Positions 16,022 to 23,210 of a stretch of DNA of 23,210 nt are shown one piece after another. The translations under genes and the position numbers were made by a program. The notes under the pieces are model-generated. The model saw only the letters and a list, made by a program, of their open reading frames with translations. It made no database searches and was not told the DNA's origin. Source of the DNA: SURF-24 sp964537965 (lineage in GTDB: Bacteria > Bacteroidota > Ignavibacteria > Ignavibacteriales > SURF-24); NCBI GenBank assembly GCA_964537965.1, contig CAZIDB010000059.1, forward strand, positions 1-23,210, given 5' to 3'. The first letter of the stretch is position 1; each line of letters starts with the position of its first letter.

Positions 16022-16768
16022 TTATGTTGTCTTTATCTTCTTCACTTCTTCAAGAATTTGCGGTAATACTTCCCCGGATTTTCCGATTAAAGATAAATCC
16101 GCCATATTAGTTAATTCTGTCTCTTCAATATTAACTTCAACTAAATAAGCGCCATACCTTTTAGCAAGAATTGGAATTTGCGCGGCGGGATAAACAACTG
16201 CTGATGTTCCAACCACAAAGCATACATCGCATTCTTCGGCCGCCTTTTCAGATGCAGAAAAAACATCCTGCGGAAGATATTCTCCAAACCATACTATATC
16301 AGGACGAATAAGTCCTCCGCATTTGCATCTTGGGGCTTTATCGGTAAAATTAAAATCAGGAGAATTATAATTCTTCCTGCAATTAATACAATAATTTCTT
16401 TCAATATTGCCATGCAGTTCATAAACAATTTTACTACCTGCTCTTCTATGCAGGTTATCTACATTTTGGGTAGACACAACAACTTCATCAAAATAATTCT
16501 GGAACTCAGCAATTGAGATATGCCCCGGATTTGGTTTTGTTTCATTAATTATTTTTCTCCTGTACTGGTACCATTCCCAAACCATATCAGGATTTTTAAG
16601 AAAAGCATTAAAGTTAGCAAGTTCTTCCGGTTTAAGTTTATTCCATATTCCGCCTGCACCACGGAATGTTGATATACCGCTTTCCGCAGAAATACCGGCA
16701 CCGGTAAAGAAAAGAATTTTTTTTGTCGCTTTTAATTTTTCAAGTAATTCCGTCTTATTACTTTTCAA
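16022..16768 (-). CDS. cobB: Sir2-family NAD-dependent protein deacylase
   Basis: The 248-residue protein has the complete sirtuin signature: GAGISAESGISTFRG (residues 23-37) and TQNVDNLHRRAG (100-111) for NAD binding, and catalytic His119 in ELHGN. A zinc site uses C127, C130, C148 and C150, though with CxC rather than CxxC for the second pair. VGTSAVVYPAA follows near 190-200. Y67 and R70 (WYQYRR) match the Tyr-x-x-Arg pair that marks SIRT5/CobB-type enzymes, so removal of succinyl or other acidic acyl groups from lysine is likely besides deacetylation. It should act in the cytoplasm, consuming NAD and making nicotinamide and O-acyl-ADP-ribose. It is 79 bases downstream of the TPR gene, with a hairpin between them, and converges on queE. 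Confidence 0.92.
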   Translation of the reverse strand: MKSNKTELLEKLKATKKILFFTGAGISAESGISTFRGAGGIWNKLKPEELANFNAFLKNPDMVWEWYQYRRKIINETKPNPGHISIAEFQNYFDEVVVSTQNVDNLHRRAGSKIVYELHGNIERNYCINCRKNYNSPDFNFTDKAPRCKCGGLIRPDIVWFGEYLPQDVFSASEKAAEECDVCFVVGTSAVVYPAAQIPILAKRYGAYLVEVNIEETELTNMADLSLIGKSGEVLPQILEEVKKIKTT

Positions 16769-16805
16769 AATAATAATCCAATATAAACGTCATTTGTAAA
16801 TTTAA

Positions 16806-16825
16806 CCCACGGATGAATCCGTGGG
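16806..16825. repeat. CCCACGGAT palindrome between the TPR and sirtuin genes
   Basis: CCCACGGAT and ATCCGTGGG form a perfect 9-base inverted repeat with a two-base centre. There is no T-run on the minus strand, so it is a weak terminator candidate at best. CCACGGATGAATCCGTGG-type palindromes are common interspersed repeats. Confidence 0.6.
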
Positions 16826-16847
16826 CAAAATGGACATATAAAAAAAT

Positions 16848-17633
16848 TTATTTGTTCTTTATTTGGTTAAGCAATGATTTTGCTTCAGATAAAAACTTAT
16901 CATCATCTTCATCCTGCTTTGGTGATTTTTCTATTTTCGACAGATAATCTCTTGCCATTTCATATTCTTCATTATCAATTAATAATTTTCCAAGGTCAAG
17001 GTAGAACATTCTGTAATTCGGTCTTAACTCAATTGCTTTTAAATATTCTTTCCCTGCAACATCAACATCACCCCAGCCTAAACCTAAAGGAAGCCTTATC
17101 AAATATGCCTTATCACAAACCTTAGCATGAGTCCTGCCGAGAACATAATGTGCAGTAGCCTGAATATCTTTTCCGCCGTTACCAAGCTTAATTGCTTTTT
17201 CAAGATCTGCTTTAACTGAGTTCACAATTCCAATGACAGAGAAAACTCCTTTAAACAAAGCTATCCTTCCATTGGCAATCGCTCTTCTAAGGTAAGTAAC
17301 GGATTTATCCGGAGCTAGTTTTATTGCCCTTTCAGCATAATCCAAAGCTGTTTCATATTTTGCAAGCTGCGCATCTTTTTGTTCATCCGTACTTGATGGC
17401 ATGTGCTCGGTTATATCTACATAAGCACGACTGATTCTCCAGAGCACTTCCCAATTCTTGGGAGAAACTTTATCTGCCAGTAAATATTTTTCCAGCGCTT
17501 TCTGGTTATCAAATTTTTCTTCAGCAAACTCGTCTCCCTGTTTTATCAGGTCTTCAACTTTTTGTGCGCAAATAAAAGAAGGAAGAAGAAGAGCAATTAC
17601 AATAGTTAGGTAAAGTAAATTTGTTCTACGCAT
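16848..17633 (-). CDS. Exported TPR protein, RMDN-like
   Basis: The 261-residue product starts with a signal peptide (PSFICA|QK). The rest is helical with TPR-type pairs: 'EEKFDNQKALEKYLLADKVS', 'YETALDYAERAIKLAPDKSV', 'AHYVLGRTHAKVCDKAYLIR' and 'AGKEYLKAIELRPNYRMFYL'. The order and the 'WEVLWRISRAYVDI' and LPLGLGWGDV-like segments resemble the regulator-of-microtubule-dynamics (RMDN/FAM82) family, which has bacterial relatives of unknown role. It probably sits in the periplasm as a protein-interaction scaffold. The ATG at 17633 has GGAG upstream and lies 14 bases after the yhaM-like gene, so the two are likely one transcript. Function is not established. Confidence 0.8.
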   Translation of the reverse strand: MRRTNLLYLTIVIALLLPSFICAQKVEDLIKQGDEFAEEKFDNQKALEKYLLADKVSPKNWEVLWRISRAYVDITEHMPSSTDEQKDAQLAKYETALDYAERAIKLAPDKSVTYLRRAIANGRIALFKGVFSVIGIVNSVKADLEKAIKLGNGGKDIQATAHYVLGRTHAKVCDKAYLIRLPLGLGWGDVDVAGKEYLKAIELRPNYRMFYLDLGKLLIDNEEYEMARDYLSKIEKSPKQDEDDDKFLSEAKSLLNQIKNK

Positions 17634-17647
17634 GGTTTCTCCTTTGA

Positions 17648-18613
17648 TTATTCATTTTTAAATTTATCCGTTATGAACAATGGTGTGTTTATTAAAGGAA
17701 GAAATTTTGTCCAGCCGCTTTCGTTTTTTGCTTCGGCTGCAATTGCAGATTTGTACGCGTTGGCTTTTGCGCTTAATTCATCTGCGTGGTATAAAATTAT
17801 TGCTTCAAGAGTTTTGGGTTCAACAGGGGAAGCCTGTTCAAGTTTACCCTGGTGACTTAAAATTAAATGCATCAATTCGGTTTTCAACTGATCCGGAAAA
17901 TTCTCAATCAAATTTATTTTATCATTCACTAAAAGCGCTGCAATACTTATATGGCCAAGCAACCTGCCTTTATCAGTATAATCAAATGCAGATTCAATTG
18001 ATAATTCTTCCGTCTTGCCAAAGTCGTGCAGGATTGCTCCCGCAATTAACAAATCTCTGTTAGCTTCGGGATGGAAACCACAAACAAGATCACAGACAGC
18101 AACAATTTCAAGAGTATGTTCAAGCAAACCATGAACATAAGAATGATGCCATGCTTTACCTGCGGGAACATTAAGATATTTTTCATAGTGTGAACCGGTG
18201 AGCATTTCACTTAGTAGCTGTTTTAAATACTTATTTGAAATATTACTTATCCTGTCTTCAAGTTCATTTTTCATCTGCTCAAAATTTCTTTTAGAAACGG
18301 GCAGAAAATCTTCAATGGAAATATCATCAAGCGAACATGCAGTGTTTATTTTATTAACCTTTAACTGAAGCTGATTCTGGTATTCTTCAATTGCCCCTTT
18401 TACCTTAACAATGCTTCCGGGTTTTACATCAAGAAAGACGTTATAAAAATCATCCCACATAAAAGCCTGCAAAGATAAAGACCTGTCTCCAAGTTCTAAT
18501 GAAAGATATTGCTTCTGGGTCTTACCGGTTTTCAGTTCACTTTTTTTCACAAGCAAAAAATGATCAACCTGGTCCCCCTTAGATAATTTAATAAGATCAG
18601 TTTGATTAAGCAT
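17648..18613 (-). CDS. yhaM: YhaM-like 3'-5' exoribonuclease (OB fold plus HD domain)
   Basis: The length (321) and layout match YhaM (314 in Bacillus). An N-terminal OB-type nucleic-acid-binding fold covers about residues 15-90 (YLSLELGDRSLSLQAFMWDD, 'VKVKGAIEEYQNQLQLKVNK'). A linker and an HD metal-dependent phosphohydrolase domain from about 155 follow. Metal ligands are visible as H161 and H166 in YVHGLLEHT, H196-D197 in AILHDFGKTEE, GHISIA and ILSHQG. In Firmicutes the enzyme trims RNA and single-stranded DNA from the 3' end with divalent metal. The ATG has AAGGG upstream. It is 18 bases after the NusG-like gene and 14 before the TPR gene, suggesting a three-gene operon linking transcription elongation and RNA turnover. 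Confidence 0.85.
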   Translation of the reverse strand: MLNQTDLIKLSKGDQVDHFLLVKKSELKTGKTQKQYLSLELGDRSLSLQAFMWDDFYNVFLDVKPGSIVKVKGAIEEYQNQLQLKVNKINTACSLDDISIEDFLPVSKRNFEQMKNELEDRISNISNKYLKQLLSEMLTGSHYEKYLNVPAGKAWHHSYVHGLLEHTLEIVAVCDLVCGFHPEANRDLLIAGAILHDFGKTEELSIESAFDYTDKGRLLGHISIAALLVNDKINLIENFPDQLKTELMHLILSHQGKLEQASPVEPKTLEAIILYHADELSAKANAYKSAIAAEAKNESGWTKFLPLINTPLFITDKFKNE

Positions 18614-18631
18614 TGTTTACCCTTAAACCTC

Positions 18632-19159
18632 TTACATTATTTGAATAATACTTTCCTTCGGAAGAACAGCAGTAATTGATCTTTTAAGAAGATCGATTGT
18701 AATTGAAATCGTTCTTCCTTCGGACGTGTACTTTACAATTCCCTCCACTCCTGCAAACGGGCCTTCAAGAACTTTTATTTTTGAACCGGCTTTAACAACA
18801 TCAGAAATCATAAAGTTTGATTCATTCTTTAACATTCTCTTTAAATTCTCAATCTGCCATTCCGGAATTGAAGCGGGCTTACCGTTAAAGCTTATACAAT
18901 TAATAATACTATCCTGCTGAAGCGTAATTAATCTTTCTTTACTGTTTACAAAAGCAAATATATAGCCGCGTATAAGTGGCTCTATTACTTTCTTCTTTCT
19001 GTCGCTCCATTGCTTTAAACGTGTTACTACCGGCAGATAGTGTACAATTGAAATACCTGCAAGGTTTTCTGCAACTTTAAATTCGTGACGTGGTTTTGTA
19101 TAAAAGGCAAACCAGCATCTGTTCATATCATTGCATAAACACTGATTCTCTTCGTCCAT
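18632..19159 (-). CDS. UpxY/NusG-family transcription antitermination protein
   Basis: The 175-residue protein has an N-terminal NGN domain (CWFAFYTKPRHEFKVAENL, LPVVTRLKQWSDRKKKV, PLIRGYIFAFV) followed by a KOW-type C-terminal region (AGSKIKVLEGPFAGVEGIVK). The WFAFYTKPRHE opening is typical of UpxY/RfaH-like NusG paralogues, which bind RNA polymerase and prevent early termination in specific long operons, often capsule or exopolysaccharide loci. No polysaccharide genes are next to it here, so its target is unclear. The N-terminus has three cysteines before the domain (C7, C9, C15). Met12 is an alternative start that would remove two of them. A yhaM-like gene follows after 18 bases. The kinase gene is 100 bases upstream on the same strand. 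Confidence 0.85.
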   Translation of the reverse strand: MDEENQCLCNDMNRCWFAFYTKPRHEFKVAENLAGISIVHYLPVVTRLKQWSDRKKKVIEPLIRGYIFAFVNSKERLITLQQDSIINCISFNGKPASIPEWQIENLKRMLKNESNFMISDVVKAGSKIKVLEGPFAGVEGIVKYTSEGRTISITIDLLKRSITAVLPKESIIQIM

Positions 19160-19259
19160 ATTTTAAAACTTTATTAAATGGTTGCAAAAAGGTTATCTAA
19201 ATTTTTAACATTCCCGATGGATGTTATTGTTAACTGTGAATTTTACATTAGGATGAAAA

Positions 19260-20807
19260 TTATCCAACCGCTTCAAGCAGTAAATTACCAAATACTTCAA
19301 AGTCGAATGGTTTATTCAAAACCTTCTCAACTCCAATCTTTGCATACTTATCTTTTAAGTCCTGTGTAAGGTTGCCGGCAATTACAATAACCGGGATCCT
19401 GTTGGTTTCATCCTGCTTGCGGATTGATTCAATTAAATGGATACCATTCATGAGAGGCATTTCGTGATCGGTTATTATTACAGTAGGTATTTTATCCTGC
19501 ATCATAGTAATAGCAGCATAACCATTTTCAGCATCATAAATTTCGAATGAAGGAAGTTTTTTGCTTACAAGTTTTTTAATTATCAATGTAGAAGCCTTGT
19601 CGTCCTCTACAATAAAAATAATATCTCTTGCTTTAGGAACGGTAAAATGAAATTCGCTTCCTTCGTTTTGTTCGGAATAGAACCAGATGTGGCCGCCATG
19701 TTTATCGATTATCTCTTTAACAAGCATTAAACCAAGACCCGTTCCCTTCTCGCCTTTTGTTCCTTCCGTAGTATATTTCTGATCAAACTGAAAAAGTTTT
19801 TCTTTACAATTTTCCGGAATGCCGACACCTTCATCTTTTACAACAAACTCAATAAATCCTTCTTTAAACAAGCCAACGGTAATTTCAATTGATTTTCCTT
19901 CGTTAGTAAATTTAATTGCGTTACTTAAAAGATTAGTCAATGCCTGTGAAATAAGTCTTTCGTCAGCCTTGATATTAATATCTTCCGGCACATTTATTTT
20001 GACCGCTATGTTTTTCCTGATAACATTTCCTGTTAAAGAGGAGATACAGTTATTAACAAGATATTTGGCGTTAATTCTTTGAGGCTCAACCTTAATTCTG
20101 CCTGTTTGTAATCTTGAATAATCAAGCAGGTAATTAACAAGCTGAAGCTGGTGAAGTGATGAATCGTAAATATAAGTTAAGTATTCCTGCTTGTCTGCAT
20201 CAGACAAATCGGTTTCATTAAGAAGAATCTCCGCAAATCCTAAAATTGATGTAAACGGAGCACGCAAATCATGCGATATAATACTTATAAATCTATCCTT
20301 TGATTTATTAAGTATCTGCAAAGATTCCTGCGATTTAATAAGTTTGGATTCTACTTCCTTCAATTCAGAAATATCGGTTACAATCCCATCGTATCTTGTT
20401 ATTTTACCATCGGAATCTCTTTCAACAAAAACACTTTCTTTAACCCAGATAATTTCGCCGGATTTTTTGTAAATGCGGTAAAAAAGGTTCAGGCTTGTTT
20501 TCGCAGGATTGTTTTCAAAACTGTTCAGCTCATGCCGTACTTCAGAAAAGTCCTCCGGCACAATAAGAGATAAACCTCTTTCGGGCATAGCTTTTACTTC
20601 TTCGGGTAAATAACCGGTAAGATTTTCTATTGAAGAAGTATAAAAGATATCTTCTTTTCCGTTCTCAATAACATCTGACCAGAGGAACTCATTAATCTTC
20701 GTAATGATTTTTTTGTACCTGTCTAATTCTTTTTGTAATTGATCGATACTATCCTCTACCGGATTGACGGTTTTCTGATCGTTATTAAGCGTGTTATTCT
20801 CTGGCAT
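19260..20807 (-). CDS. Hybrid sensor histidine kinase with PAS and C-terminal receiver domain
   Basis: The 515-residue cytoplasmic protein has no membrane segment. It contains a short coiled region, a PAS/PAC sensor (about 35-150, ending in YDGIVTDISELKEVE), and a HisKA domain with phospho-acceptor H179 (SIISHDLRAPFTSILGFAEI). A HATPase follows with the N box NLLSNAIKFTNEG, the G1 box DEGVGIP and the G2 box GEKGTGLGLMLVKEI. A receiver domain closes it (about 394-515) with acidic E401-D403, phospho-acceptor D447 (IITDHEMP) and K499. The receiver has Ala477 where the conserved switch Thr/Ser is expected (PVIVIAGN). It probably senses an intracellular signal and passes phosphate within or to another protein; no partner regulator is adjacent. 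The ATG has no Shine-Dalgarno, as is common in Bacteroidota. Confidence 0.93.
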   Translation of the reverse strand: MPENNTLNNDQKTVNPVEDSIDQLQKELDRYKKIITKINEFLWSDVIENGKEDIFYTSSIENLTGYLPEEVKAMPERGLSLIVPEDFSEVRHELNSFENNPAKTSLNLFYRIYKKSGEIIWVKESVFVERDSDGKITRYDGIVTDISELKEVESKLIKSQESLQILNKSKDRFISIISHDLRAPFTSILGFAEILLNETDLSDADKQEYLTYIYDSSLHQLQLVNYLLDYSRLQTGRIKVEPQRINAKYLVNNCISSLTGNVIRKNIAVKINVPEDINIKADERLISQALTNLLSNAIKFTNEGKSIEITVGLFKEGFIEFVVKDEGVGIPENCKEKLFQFDQKYTTEGTKGEKGTGLGLMLVKEIIDKHGGHIWFYSEQNEGSEFHFTVPKARDIIFIVEDDKASTLIIKKLVSKKLPSFEIYDAENGYAAITMMQDKIPTVIITDHEMPLMNGIHLIESIRKQDETNRIPVIVIAGNLTQDLKDKYAKIGVEKVLNKPFDFEVFGNLLLEAVG

Positions 20808-20903
20808 TTTTATATTCAGATAATTAAAAGTTCAAAGAGAAATCACAGGTGAAATATAATAAAAATGGAATTAAAGATTTCAATTTGTTTTCTATTTGAT
20901 TCA

Positions 20904-22019
20904 TCATTTAATTTTATTAAAGATAAATTCACCAATTGCAAGAGAGGCAGTAAGCCCCGGCGATTCTATGCCTATGCAATTTACAATTCCCGGGAAACCT
21001 TTAGATGATTCTTCATTAATTATAAAGTCATTAAATTCATTCTCCGATGCAAGGCGTGGCCTGATTCCAGTCATATCAGGAACAAGTTCATCTAATGAAA
21101 TTTCCGGCAAATACTTTTTTATTGCAGTATAAAAACTTTCTTTACGGTTTTCATCAATTGAATAATCTTCTATGTTACCACTTATACTTTCAACATCTGG
21201 ACCAAATTTTACCTGCCCGTTCAGATCTATAGTTACGTGCACTCCAAGTCCCTGAAGTTTTGGTAAAGGTACCGGATAGATGAGATGCGTGAAGCAATAT
21301 TTGGGTTTCGCAAATTTAAAATAATTTCCTTTTGAAAATTTAATTTTATAAGAATCATCATAAACGCCAAGAACTTTTGCAACTTCATCTGAATACAGGC
21401 CTGCACAATTAACAATTTTACTTACTTCAATATCTGTTGCTTCACCGGAAGAATCAATTATTTCAACAGTGTAACCATCGGATTGCGAATTTTTTACTAT
21501 TGCTTTTACATAAGATAAAAACAAAAAATCTCCGTCCTTTGCTTCAACTTTTTGTTTTAGTGATTCCATTAATTCATGAGCAGATAAGATTCCGCTTGAA
21601 GGAGAAAATAATCCGCCGTGGCATAAAATATCAGGTTCAAGGTTTTTTATTTCCCGCTGTGTAGTCAAGAACAATTCATTTAGCCCGGCTTCAGAGGCAT
21701 TATGTTTTATCTTTTCAAGAAGAGGTAACTCATCTTTACTTGTAGCTATTATGAATTTGCCCGTTTTATTAAAGCCAACTTTATTTTGCGAACAGTATTC
21801 ATATAACAAATGTTTACCCCTTAAACAAAGAGTGGATTTGAGAGAATCTTTTGGGTAATAAATTCCGGCATGAATTACTTCGCTGTTCCGGCTTGAAACG
21901 CCCATTCCAATCTTTAATTCTTTTTCTAATATAAGAACTTTATAGTGATGCCTTGTTAACTGCTCTGCTACTGCTAAGCCTACCACTCCGGCACCGATTA
22001 TCAGAACATCAAAGTCCAT
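20904..22019 (-). CDS. lhgO: FAD-dependent oxidoreductase, L-2-hydroxyglutarate oxidase/dehydrogenase family
   Basis: The 371-residue protein opens with the dinucleotide-binding motif GAGVVGLAVA (residues 9-18), and E32 ends the second strand to hold the FAD ribose. The stretch SSRNSEVIHAGIYYPKDSLK is the characteristic signature of the LhgO/L2HGDH branch of DAO-type flavoenzymes. IVNCAGLYSDEVA and the late MTGIRPRLA and GIESPGLTASLAIG also match. The likely reaction is oxidation of L-2-hydroxyglutarate to 2-oxoglutarate, clearing a metabolic side-product, with electrons passed to oxygen or the quinone pool. Other 2-hydroxyacids cannot be excluded. It is slightly shorter than the E. coli enzyme (about 420). 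It is divergent from the receptor gene at 22112 and about 96 bases upstream of the kinase gene on the same strand. Confidence 0.85.
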   Translation of the reverse strand: MDFDVLIIGAGVVGLAVAEQLTRHHYKVLILEKELKIGMGVSSRNSEVIHAGIYYPKDSLKSTLCLRGKHLLYEYCSQNKVGFNKTGKFIIATSKDELPLLEKIKHNASEAGLNELFLTTQREIKNLEPDILCHGGLFSPSSGILSAHELMESLKQKVEAKDGDFLFLSYVKAIVKNSQSDGYTVEIIDSSGEATDIEVSKIVNCAGLYSDEVAKVLGVYDDSYKIKFSKGNYFKFAKPKYCFTHLIYPVPLPKLQGLGVHVTIDLNGQVKFGPDVESISGNIEDYSIDENRKESFYTAIKKYLPEISLDELVPDMTGIRPRLASENEFNDFIINEESSKGFPGIVNCIGIESPGLTASLAIGEFIFNKIK

Positions 22020-22032
22020 ATTGTTTTTAATG

Positions 22033-22040
22033 CAAACATA
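22033..22040 (-). promoter_or_regulatory. Possible -7 promoter element of the lhgO-like gene
   Basis: TATGTTTG on the minus strand matches TAnnTTTG and lies 13 bases before the ATG, implying a very short leader. No clear TTG is seen at the usual -33 spacing (one is at 11 bases), so this is tentative. Confidence 0.22.
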
Positions 22041-22111
22041 AAAAAAACAGGCAACTCTTTAAAGCAGATTAATGTTATAGGCATTAAATTTACAGGAAAA
22101 TTATAGTGATA

Positions 22112-23210
22112 ATGAAAAAAACAATTTTACTTATATTGATGTTCGGCATCCTAAGATTATATGCCCAAAGCCAGACCGGCTCAATTGAAGGAAAAGTTCT
22201 GGATCAGTCATCAGAAAAACCTCTGATAGGAGTTACTGTTGTCGTTCTGAGTACAACATTAGGATCAATTACAAATGAAAATGGAGAGTTCAAAATTAAC
22301 AATGTACCTATTGGAGGGCACCAGGTTAGAGCGTCATTGTTAGGTTATGAATCAATTATTAAATCAGACATAATTGTCAACTCAGCCAGGCCAGTATCAA
22401 TCGATTTTACACTTAGGGAAAATCCTATTGAACTTCAGGGAGTAGTAGTTAATTCTGATTACTTTCAGAAAGACCCACATGAAACTAATAGTATAACAAA
22501 TTTCAGTTACGAGGAAATAAGACGTGCCCCTGGTGGATTTGAAGATGTTGTCCGGGCATTATCAATATTACCAGGTGTTGCACAGGCAGATGCAGGGCGA
22601 AATGATTTGATTGTGAGAGGTGGTGCTCCGTCTGAAAATCTTTATATAATTGATGGTGTAATGGTTCCAAACATTAACCACTTTGGCAGCCAGGGCGCAA
22701 CAGGCGGACCACTTAGTTATGTTAACCTGGATTTTGTTAAAGAAACTTCTTTTTCAACCGGTGGTTTCTCGGTTTTATACGGAGATAAACTTTCTTCCGT
22801 TCTTAATATTGATTTAAGAGAAGGAAGAAAAGATAAATTCGGAGGAAAGTTAACAATTTCGGCAACTCAATTCGGGTTAAATGCCGAAGGTCCTTTAGAT
22901 GAAAATTCAAGTTTTATTTTCAGCTTAAGAAGGAGCTACCTTGATTTTATATTTAAAGCTGCAGGATTTGGTTTCGTACCGGAGTATTATGATGCTTTTG
23001 TAAAAACAAATTATAAATTAAATAACAGCAATTCACTGTCATATATTTTTATCGGTGCTTTCGATAACGTAAAATTTTTTAATGACACAGATGAAAAAAG
23101 ATATAAAAACTCAAGAGCGCTTGGAAGTGACCAGATACAATATTTTACCGCACTGAATTATAAAAGTCTATTTGACAACGGATTTATGAATTTTAGTCTA
23201 AGCAGAAACT
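22112..23210 (+). CDS. TonB-dependent receptor with carboxypeptidase-regulatory-like domain (3' end beyond window)
   Basis: The 366 visible codons open with a signal peptide (LRLYA|QSQ). A carboxypeptidase-D-regulatory-like beta sandwich covers about residues 22-100 (GSIEGKVLDQSSEKPLIGVT, GSITNENGEFKINNVPIGGH). The plug follows, about 125-240 (FEDVVRALSILPGVAQA, DLIVRGGAPSENLYIIDGV, 'GGFSVLYGDKLSSVLNIDLREG'), then the first barrel strands. This is the standard Bacteroidota architecture for outer-membrane receptors taking up large substrates with TonB/ExbBD energy. The visible part does not identify the substrate, and no SusD-like partner is seen within the window. The ribosome site is weak (AGGA about 15 bases upstream). 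The gene is divergent from the flavoenzyme and runs off the right edge. Confidence 0.92.
   Translation, partial: MKKTILLILMFGILRLYAQSQTGSIEGKVLDQSSEKPLIGVTVVVLSTTLGSITNENGEFKINNVPIGGHQVRASLLGYESIIKSDIIVNSARPVSIDFTLRENPIELQGVVVNSDYFQKDPHETNSITNFSYEEIRRAPGGFEDVVRALSILPGVAQADAGRNDLIVRGGAPSENLYIIDGVMVPNINHFGSQGATGGPLSYVNLDFVKETSFSTGGFSVLYGDKLSSVLNIDLREGRKDKFGGKLTISATQFGLNAEGPLDENSSFIFSLRRSYLDFIFKAAGFGFVPEYYDAFVKTNYKLNNSNSLSYIFIGAFDNVKFFNDTDEKRYKNSRALGSDQIQYFTALNYKSLFDNGFMNFSLSRN

Noticed and set aside
16806..16825. Intrinsic terminator for the TPR gene
   Set aside because: The stem is perfect but no T-run follows on the minus strand; it fits an interspersed palindrome better.

Overview
The window looks like a scaffold from a low-GC, AT-rich member of the Ignavibacteria (Bacteroidota/Chlorobi group), probably metagenome-assembled because it holds three 100-N gaps. 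The main clue is two proteins ending in a type IX secretion (T9SS) sorting domain of the 'LEQN(F/Y)PNPFN...' kind. TonB-receptor-type outer-membrane proteins, a UpxY-type NusG paralogue and Bacteroidota-like TAnnTTTG promoter motifs agree with this. No rRNA, tRNA, CRISPR array, transposase or phage gene was seen.

Left part, minus strand (1-6879): an Asn/Thr/Gly-rich secreted surface protein runs off the left edge. Next come an AT-rich spacer and a likely operon reading leftward: a PAP2-family phosphatase predicted as a lipoprotein (interrupted by a gap), an APC amino-acid permease, and a secreted protein with two cohesin-like domains and a T9SS signal.

Centre, plus strand (7053-14852): a tightly packed four-gene unit encodes a small outer-membrane beta-barrel, a TonB-receptor-like plug/barrel protein, a small exported protein with a C-terminal hydrophobic helix, and a 1550-residue T9SS surface protein with seven FN3-like repeats. 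The second gene appears broken, but a 55-bp exact duplication flanks the gap. Removing the gap plus one copy (155 bases) restores one continuous 650-codon frame, so the break is an assembly error. A perfect hairpin terminator closes the unit. This operon is the best candidate for an undescribed surface or adhesion system.

Right part (14890-23210): a repeat-littered spacer leads to queE (7-deazaguanine synthesis, with a gap near its 3' end). A minus-strand series follows in genome order: Sir2 deacylase, RMDN-like TPR protein, YhaM-like HD nuclease, UpxY/NusG-like antiterminator, hybrid histidine kinase, and an L-2-hydroxyglutarate-oxidase-family flavoenzyme. A divergent TonB-dependent receptor with a carboxypeptidase-regulatory-like domain runs off the right edge.

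The dominant theme is cell-surface biology (secreted T9SS cargo, outer-membrane barrels), mixed with housekeeping metabolism and regulation.
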